From Proteiniphilum sp. (lineage in GTDB: Bacteria > Bacteroidota > Bacteroidia > Bacteroidales > Dysgonomonadaceae), in contig JAAYFB010000245.1 in the NCBI GenBank assembly GCA_012728465.1, forward strand, positions 1 to 18,305: a DNA stretch of 18,305 nucleotides, given 5' to 3'. Below, piece after piece: positions 13,945-18,305 of this stretch. Each line of letters begins with the position of its first letter. Position 1 is the stretch's first letter. Below the pieces are notes generated by a model. The model saw only the letters and a program-made list of their open reading frames with translations. It did not search any database and was not told the origin of the DNA. The position numbers and the translations under genes were made by a program.

Positions 13945-14633
13945 AACTATTCAAACACTTACAAAATCTATTTTTTGATAACACCTGCCCATCGTGCAAG
14001 AAAAATATTCTTATAAAAAATGAGTACATTTGTCTGCAGTGCATATACTCACTACCTAAAACTAACAACTACTTAAAGCCTAACAATTCAGCTGAGGTGA
14101 TGATGGCTGGACGATTTCCTTTTGAAAGAATTGCCACATATTGCATATTTAGCAAAGAAGGCACATTGCAGCCACTAATACACAGCCTGAAGTATAAAAA
14201 CAATAAAAATATTGGACTACAATTAGGCAGAATGTTTGGCAAAGATATACATAACAGTAGCTTTGTAGAAACTGTTGACTTCATAGTGCCAGTACCACTA
14301 CATAAAAAGAAATTAAAATCAAGAGGATACAATCAATCAGAGATTATAGCAGAAGGAATTTCAAGTGCCATTTCGAAATCCTTATCAAATGATAACCTCA
14401 TTCGTGAAATACACAATCCATCTCAAACAAAGCTTTCTAAATCTCAAAGATGGGACAACGTAGAAGGTATTTTCAAACTGACTAACCCTGATCAATATAA
14501 TAACAAACACATATTGCTTGTAGATGATATTATAACCACAGGCTCAACAATTGAAGCTTGTGCGAAGGCTCTACTTGAAGCTAAGAATATAAAAATAAGT
14601 GTTGCCACCATCGGTGAAGCGATTTATTTATAG
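13938..14633 (+). CDS. comF: ComF/GntX-family phosphoribosyltransferase-like protein
   Basis: This 231-residue cytoplasmic protein has an N-terminal zinc-finger-like module with two Cys pairs (CPSC at 17-20 and CLQC at 32-35). A type I phosphoribosyltransferase fold follows. Diagnostic motifs are VPVPLHKKKLKSRGYNQ at 117-133, QTKLSKSQRWDNVEGIF at 163-179, and the PRPP-binding loop LLVDDIITTGSTIEAC at 193-208. ComF proteins are required for DNA uptake in several naturally competent bacteria, and GntX is the enteric homologue; the enzymatic substrate is not settled. Its ATG lies inside the recX stop region (7-nt overlap). Next to recX, a role linked to single-stranded DNA handling is reasonable. 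Competence in this organism cannot be concluded from this gene. Confidence 0.9.
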   Translation: MVKLFKHLQNLFFDNTCPSCKKNILIKNEYICLQCIYSLPKTNNYLKPNNSAEVMMAGRFPFERIATYCIFSKEGTLQPLIHSLKYKNNKNIGLQLGRMFGKDIHNSSFVETVDFIVPVPLHKKKLKSRGYNQSEIIAEGISSAISKSLSNDNLIREIHNPSQTKLSKSQRWDNVEGIFKLTNPDQYNNKHILLVDDIITTGSTIEACAKALLEAKNIKISVATIGEAIYL

Positions 14634-14688
14634 ATTGTATTAAGAAAATTAATTATCCACAAAGTCGGGCTTTCCCAATAAAAACTAC

Positions 14689-14696
14689 TATTTTTG
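14689..14696 (+). promoter_or_regulatory. -7 promoter element for pyrE
   Basis: TATTTTTG is a full match to TAnnTTTG, 35 bp before the pyrE ATG at 14732, in the 98-bp gap after comF. No TTTG is seen at the -33 spacing. It suggests that pyrE can be transcribed separately from the prmC-recX-comF unit. Confidence 0.45.
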
Positions 14697-14731
14697 CACT
14701 TGATCTGAAAATTAATTTACAAATTGACATT

Positions 14732-15361
14732 ATGAGCATTGTAGAAAAGCTAACTGCAGAAAAACTTTTAAAAATTAAAGCTATAAAGCTACAACCCTCT
14801 AACCCTTTCACATGGGCTTCAGGATGGAAGTCGCCAATATATTGCGACAATAGAAAAATAATGTCCTATCCAGAGGTTAGAAATTATATCAAGATAGAGT
14901 TTGCAAGATTGATACTTGAGAAGTATCCAAATGTAGAGGCCATTGCTGGTGTAGCCACAGGTGCTATTGCCCCAGGTGCTATCGTAGCTGATGCATTAGG
15001 ATTGCCTTTTGTGTACGTTCGATCCGCACCCAAAGGACATGGATTAGAAAACCTTATTGAAGGTGATTTAAAGCCTAAACAAAAGGTGGTAGTGATTGAG
15101 GACTTAATTTCAACAGGAATGAGTAGCCTTAAAGCAGTAGATGCAATAAGACAAGGCGGAGCAGAAGTGTTGGGCATGATGGCTATCTTCACATACAACT
15201 TCCCATTGGCTCAAGAGGCTATGAAAGAGGCACGCGTAAACTTAACTACACTTACCAATTACGATGCTGTTCTAGACGAAGCTTTGAGCATTGACTACAT
15301 TGAAGAGTCAGACCTAAGCACACTGCAAAACTGGAGAAAAGCTCCAGAGAAATGGAGTTAG
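14732..15361 (+). CDS. pyrE: orotate phosphoribosyltransferase
   Basis: PyrE joins orotate to PRPP to give orotidine 5'-phosphate, the fifth step of pyrimidine synthesis. The 209-residue protein matches the family in length. It shows FTWASGWKSPIYCDNRKIMS at 26-45, the orotate-binding and hood region. The flexible catalytic loop lies around VRSAPKGHG at 96-104. The PRPP-binding signature is VVVIEDLISTGMSS at 119-132. The ending FPLAQEAMKEARVNLTTLTN followed by DALLDEALSI-like residues is typical of Bacteroidetes PyrE. The start at 14732 lies 35 bp after a promoter box. The SRPBCC gene follows after 25 bp on the same strand and is probably co-transcribed. Confidence 0.97.
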   Translation: MSIVEKLTAEKLLKIKAIKLQPSNPFTWASGWKSPIYCDNRKIMSYPEVRNYIKIEFARLILEKYPNVEAIAGVATGAIAPGAIVADALGLPFVYVRSAPKGHGLENLIEGDLKPKQKVVVIEDLISTGMSSLKAVDAIRQGGAEVLGMMAIFTYNFPLAQEAMKEARVNLTTLTNYDAVLDEALSIDYIEESDLSTLQNWRKAPEKWS

Positions 15362-15386
15362 GTTTCATTTGCTAAAAATTTAAATA

Positions 15387-15806
15387 ATGACTGAATTTAC
15401 AAGCGAAATAAAGACAATACCTCATAATGACGAGGATATATTCAGAGTTCTTTCCGATTTAAGCAAACTAGAGTTGGTAAAAGACAAGATTCCACAAGAC
15501 AAGATAAAAGACTTCAAGTTTGATAGTGACTCTTGTTCATTTAATATTAGCCCAGTTGGTGAGATTCGTTTTGAAGTAATAGAGCGTGAACCAAATAAAC
15601 TGGTTAAATTCCAGTCGGCAAATCTACCCTTTGAAACTTTTCTTTGGATACAGCTAGTATCAAAAGATGAAAAGGATACTAAGCTCAAAATAACAGTACG
15701 TTCAAAAATTAATCCTTTGATGAAAGGAATGGTAAGCAAACCATTGCAAGAAGGTATAGATAAGATTGCAGACATAATCTCGTCACTACCTTTCGATACG
15801 ATATAA
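15387..15806 (+). CDS. SRPBCC-fold (START-like) small protein
   Basis: This 139-residue soluble protein has no signal peptide. It begins with a strand (EFTSEIKTIPHN), then a helix (DEDIFRVLSDLSKLELVKDK), a series of strands (FKFDSDSCSFNISPVGEIRF, FEVIEREPNKLVKFQSANLP, TFLWIQLVSKDEKDTKLKIT) and a long C-terminal helix (MVSKPLQEGIDKIADIISSL). This helix-grip order is the SRPBCC/polyketide-cyclase-like fold, which binds hydrophobic ligands in a cavity. I recognise the pyrE neighbour as a recurrent Bacteroidetes arrangement; its ligand and role are unknown. It ends 22 bp before a bidirectional terminator and closes the plus-strand unit. Confidence 0.82.
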   Translation: MTEFTSEIKTIPHNDEDIFRVLSDLSKLELVKDKIPQDKIKDFKFDSDSCSFNISPVGEIRFEVIEREPNKLVKFQSANLPFETFLWIQLVSKDEKDTKLKITVRSKINPLMKGMVSKPLQEGIDKIADIISSLPFDTI

Positions 15807-15828
15807 AGCCTAACAAGGCTATAATAAA

Positions 15829-15868
15829 AAAGACTGCAACTATTTTTCTAATTTAGTTTGCAGTCTTT
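15829..15868. terminator. bidirectional intrinsic terminator
   Basis: Eleven-nt perfect arms (AAAGACTGCAA at 15829-15839 and its complement at 15858-15868) enclose an 18-nt loop whose CTA and TAG ends could extend the stem. A T-run (TTTATTTTTTA) follows on the plus strand, and the A-run on the left gives a T-run on the minus strand. It separates the convergent SRPBCC gene and the membrane-protein gene. Confidence 0.9.
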
Positions 15869-15889
15869 ATTTTTTATAATCATTTCGTA

Positions 15890-16603
15890 TTATGCGGCTT
15901 CATCTTGAACCTCGTCAGCTTCTGAATCTACACCCATCTTTCGCTCTGCGGCTTTTTTACAAGTAGCACATAGTTCCGAATCGCCAATCTTACGCTCCTC
16001 CCATGCTTCTGCCACTGTGCCACTATTTTGATCGCGATTTCTAATATGCTGACAATCTGAATCTAGGTGATATTTTCCACCATGATTGGTCCAATATACA
16101 AAGTCAACACCATTATTAAGACTCTTAATAAGATCAGTTTGCGCATTAATCTGTTCAGTATATTTTTCAATAGATGGAGGATTAAAATCTATTCCTGTTA
16201 TGCTTGCAGCCAATAGTGCCACGACACCAATTGTGCCTACAATACCCTTTGTTTTGCCATCTAAATCTTTATTGGTAAATATCAACAAAACTAGTGGCAG
16301 AAAAGCCAATACAGCCATGATTGCTCCAAGCTGATTTTGAACAAAGAATTTAAACTTATCCTTTTCAGAGGCAGGATCTAACTTGTTAGATTTTTTCCAC
16401 AATAGAGAACCAGTGATTGATAATGCCAAAATAACTACAATAGCAACAATCAACATCACCATAGTTTCATTACCTATAAGCTTTAATATTGCAAACACCT
16501 CACCAGCAATAGCGATAAACCATGCAAGCATTGCAAATAATCTCAACTGTTTAGCTTTGCCTTTAGCCTCGTCCGAAGCAACAAAAATTTTCTTTTCCGT
16601 CAT
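15890..16603 (-). CDS. membrane protein with C-terminal YHxxxC...CxxC metal-binding-like motif
   Basis: I do not recognise a named family. From the ATG at 16603 the protein has 237 residues. The frame is open to 16678, but a well-formed promoter at 16643-16674 lies in that extension, so the shorter start is preferred. Residues 1-20 are charged. Four likely membrane helices follow at about 22-40, 48-68, 93-110 and 119-135. A soluble C-terminal domain contains WTNHGGKYHLDSDCQHI (171-187) and GDSELCATC (207-215), giving candidate metal ligands His179, Cys184, Cys212 and Cys215. This spacing recalls the small Ada-like or zinc-binding modules attached to some secreted and membrane proteins. The tail is acidic. 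It stands alone between a terminator and trpA. Confidence 0.75.
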   Translation of the reverse strand: MTEKKIFVASDEAKGKAKQLRLFAMLAWFIAIAGEVFAILKLIGNETMVMLIVAIVVILALSITGSLLWKKSNKLDPASEKDKFKFFVQNQLGAIMAVLAFLPLVLLIFTNKDLDGKTKGIVGTIGVVALLAASITGIDFNPPSIEKYTEQINAQTDLIKSLNNGVDFVYWTNHGGKYHLDSDCQHIRNRDQNSGTVAEAWEERKIGDSELCATCKKAAERKMGVDSEADEVQDEAA

Positions 16604-16642
16604 AATATTTAGGTTTAGTTTGACTAATTTCAAAAATCTTAT

Positions 16643-16674
16643 CAAAGATAGAAGATACGACTTGATTATGCAAA
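16643..16674 (-). promoter_or_regulatory. promoter for the membrane-protein gene
   Basis: On the minus strand, TTTG at 16671-16674 is followed by 20 bp and then TATCTTTG at 16643-16650, a full match to the Bacteroidetes -33/-7 arrangement. The -7 box ends 39 bp before the ATG at 16603. This is the best-formed promoter in the window. Confidence 0.7.
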
Positions 16675-16723
16675 TCAATAGGCTTAAAATAGAGAATTAC
16701 AACCAACAATTAATAAAGTCGAT

Positions 16724-17500
16724 CTACTCCTCATTCAGAACCTTAACTAGCTTTTGCACAGCCTCATCTACTGATGCCTCGCTTTGCAAAAGTGTTACAA
16801 ACTTACTACCAATAATTGCTCCAGACGAATAAGCACATGCAGAGTCAAAAGTCTTTTTATTTGAGATACCAAATCCTATAAGGCGTGGATTTCTTAAATT
16901 CATTCCATTAATACGCTCGAAATACTTAACATTTTCATCACCAAATGTGCTTTTTGCACCTGTAACTGATGCTGATGATACCATATAGATAAATCCATTG
17001 CTATTTTCATCAATAAGATGAATGCGCTCCTCAGAGGTCTCGGGAGTTATCAACATAATCATATGCAGATTATGGGAATCAGCAATTTGCTTATAGTGCT
17101 TGATATATTGCTCGTATGGTAAATCGGGAATAATAAGACCATCAATACCACAGTCTTTTGCTTCACTACAAAAATTTTCAAATCCAAATTGCAATATAGG
17201 ATTAAAATATCCCATTAACACCAATGGTATTGACACTTGACTACGAACATCCTTAAGTTGTTTGAACAATACCTTCAAACTCATTCCATTATTTAAGGCC
17301 TGAGTTGCCGAGGCTTGTATAACTGCACCATCAGCCATTGGATCACTAAAGGGAATACCTATCTCGACAAGATTTACACCATTTCTTTCCAATGCTTTAA
17401 GAACTGGAACAGTGTCATCTAAATTGGGATATCCTGCAGTAAAATAAACTGATAATATATCTTTGCTCTTGTGTTTAAATAAATTGTCTATTCTATTCAT
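16724..17500 (-). CDS. trpA: tryptophan synthase alpha subunit
   Basis: TrpA cleaves indole-3-glycerol phosphate to indole and glyceraldehyde 3-phosphate; the indole is channelled to TrpB. The 258-residue TIM barrel has the signature LVEIGIPFSDPMADGAVIQA with catalytic Glu46 and Asp57. It also has YFTAGYPNLDD near the start, LMGYFNPI, DGLIIPDLP, and the phosphate-binding region around FIYMVSSASVTGAKSTF and LIGFGIS. Its ATG lies within the last codons of trpF (8-nt overlap), indicating translational coupling. It is the last gene of the trp operon here; 120 bp separate its stop from the start of the downstream membrane-protein gene, and that gap holds a separate promoter. Confidence 0.97.
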   Translation of the reverse strand: MNRIDNLFKHKSKDILSVYFTAGYPNLDDTVPVLKALERNGVNLVEIGIPFSDPMADGAVIQASATQALNNGMSLKVLFKQLKDVRSQVSIPLVLMGYFNPILQFGFENFCSEAKDCGIDGLIIPDLPYEQYIKHYKQIADSHNLHMIMLITPETSEERIHLIDENSNGFIYMVSSASVTGAKSTFGDENVKYFERINGMNLRNPRLIGFGISNKKTFDSACAYSSGAIIGSKFVTLLQSEASVDEAVQKLVKVLNEE

Positions 17501-18107
17501 TTTGTTTTATTTGTTTAATAAAATGCTCTATTTTGCTTATATCTTTCAATGCGGGAGACACCTCAAACTTGCTGTTGACATCTAGTCCTATTAGCTTAGG
17601 ATGATTAATATTCAACAACTCATTCGCATCTTCTATGGACAGTCCACCACTTAGCAGGAATGGTGTTTCACCATCATAATCTGACAATATGCCCCAATCA
17701 AACTTTTTACCTGAACCTCCGAATGATTCGGTTTTTGTATCGAACAAGAAATACTTACATGTATGCTGATAACTTTTTACTAGTGACGAAGGAAAAACAT
17801 CGTCAACCGAAAAGGCCTTCATGACTGTAAAACCACCGATAGAAAGCTCACTACAAAAGCTTGGAGATTCATTACCATGCAATTGAATTATATCTAGTGA
17901 GAACTTACTACTAATTTGCTTTACAACAGTAATTTCCTCATTCACAAATACCCCTACACGCTTTGCATTTATGGGCATCTTGTTTGGCACAGTATCAACA
18001 TATCTAGACGATTTGGGATAAAATATAAACCCCATCCAATCAACACCTAACTTATCTACTGCGACAATGTTTTCAGAATCACGCATACCACAGACTTTAA
18101 GTATCAT
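17493..18107 (-). CDS. trpF: phosphoribosylanthranilate isomerase
   Basis: TrpF performs the Amadori rearrangement of phosphoribosylanthranilate in tryptophan synthesis. The 204-residue barrel has the N-terminal KVCGMRD with catalytic Cys6. It continues with GFIFYPKSSRYV, VGVFVNE, IIQLHGNES, and the segment FLFDTKTESFGGSGKKFDW with catalytic Asp123 and the GGSG phosphate loop at 130-133. LLSGGLS near 151 and GLDVNSKFE near 174-182 complete the set; the last has Lys where many relatives have a second Ser. It starts 5 bp after the trpC stop and overlaps trpA by 8 nt. Confidence 0.96.
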   Translation of the reverse strand: MILKVCGMRDSENIVAVDKLGVDWMGFIFYPKSSRYVDTVPNKMPINAKRVGVFVNEEITVVKQISSKFSLDIIQLHGNESPSFCSELSIGGFTVMKAFSVDDVFPSSLVKSYQHTCKYFLFDTKTESFGGSGKKFDWGILSDYDGETPFLLSGGLSIEDANELLNINHPKLIGLDVNSKFEVSPALKDISKIEHFIKQIKQNE

Positions 18108-18112
18108 ATGTA

Positions 18113-18305
18113 CTATATTTTGTCTATAAAATCCACAATTTCATCACCAGGATTTCGCTCCTTCATAAAGTGCTCACCAATGAGGAACCCCTTATAGCCC
18201 ACCTCTCGCAACGTTGCTACTGTTTGTGGAGAAGATATACCGCTTTCGGCAACCCAAATAGCATCTTTTGGAAGGAGCTTTGCCATTTGAAATGACTTAT
18301 CAATC
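18113..18305 (-). CDS. trpC: indole-3-glycerol phosphate synthase, C-terminal fragment (cut by window edge)
   Basis: The last 63 codons and the TAG stop are visible. They read IDKSFQMAKLLPKDAIWVAE, SGISSPQTVATLREVGYKGF, LIGEHFMKERNPGDEIVDFI, DKI. The WVAESGI strand, the Gly-rich YKGFLIGE segment and the short final helix match the C-terminal end of the IGPS barrel, where the ESGI and GEHFM segments contribute to the phosphate-binding end. The enzyme makes indole-3-glycerol phosphate, the TrpA substrate. With trpF 5 bp downstream, this fits the usual Bacteroidetes trp order ending C-F-A. Confidence 0.93.
   Translation of the reverse strand, partial: IDKSFQMAKLLPKDAIWVAESGISSPQTVATLREVGYKGFLIGEHFMKERNPGDEIVDFIDKI

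Noticed and set aside
18108..18112. Frameshift between trpC and trpF
   Set aside because: The trpC frame ends at a proper TAG, and trpF begins 5 bp later with a normal N-terminus, which is ordinary operon spacing.

Overview
The window is about 18.3 kb of AT-rich chromosomal DNA from a member of the Bacteroidetes, most likely the order Bacteroidales. The evidence is the protein families (DUF6089, DUF6242, a Bacteroidetes-type BamA followed by two OmpH genes, the ExbB-ExbD-TonB set), the order of genes, and TAnnTTTG promoter boxes upstream of several starts. Almost everything is core housekeeping. I see no tRNA, rRNA, insertion sequence, prophage, CRISPR array or toxin-antitoxin pair.

Layout. 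(1) Positions 1-2092, minus strand: pdxJ, exbB, exbD and the first codons of a tonB-like gene (vitamin B6 synthesis and the energy module for outer-membrane transport). (2) 2249-3610, plus strand: a small ACT-like protein that looks like a CBS-ACT protein without its CBS pair, then NAD kinase. (3) 3611-4585: a long gene-free stretch between two convergent transcription units. It carries at least eight copies of an 18-bp palindrome spaced 41-42 bp apart. (4) 4586-12552, minus strand: ribD, a DUF6242 lipoprotein, a DUF6089 outer-membrane protein, uppS, bamA and two ompH/skp genes, mostly a cell-envelope assembly cluster. (5) 12601-15806, plus strand: prmC, recX, a comF-family gene, pyrE and an SRPBCC-fold gene, ending at a bidirectional terminator. 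(6) 15890-18305, minus strand: an unnamed membrane protein with its own promoter, then trpA, trpF and the end of trpC, the distal part of a tryptophan operon.

The envelope genes fit together. UppS makes the undecaprenyl carrier for peptidoglycan and surface glycans, OmpH/Skp chaperones carry unfolded porins, BamA inserts them, and ExbB-ExbD-TonB energises transport through them. The item most worth attention is the phased palindrome array at 3885-4361. It lies where both flanking genes end, so an ordinary promoter-operator role is hard to assign. The protein that would bind it, if any, is not encoded in the window.
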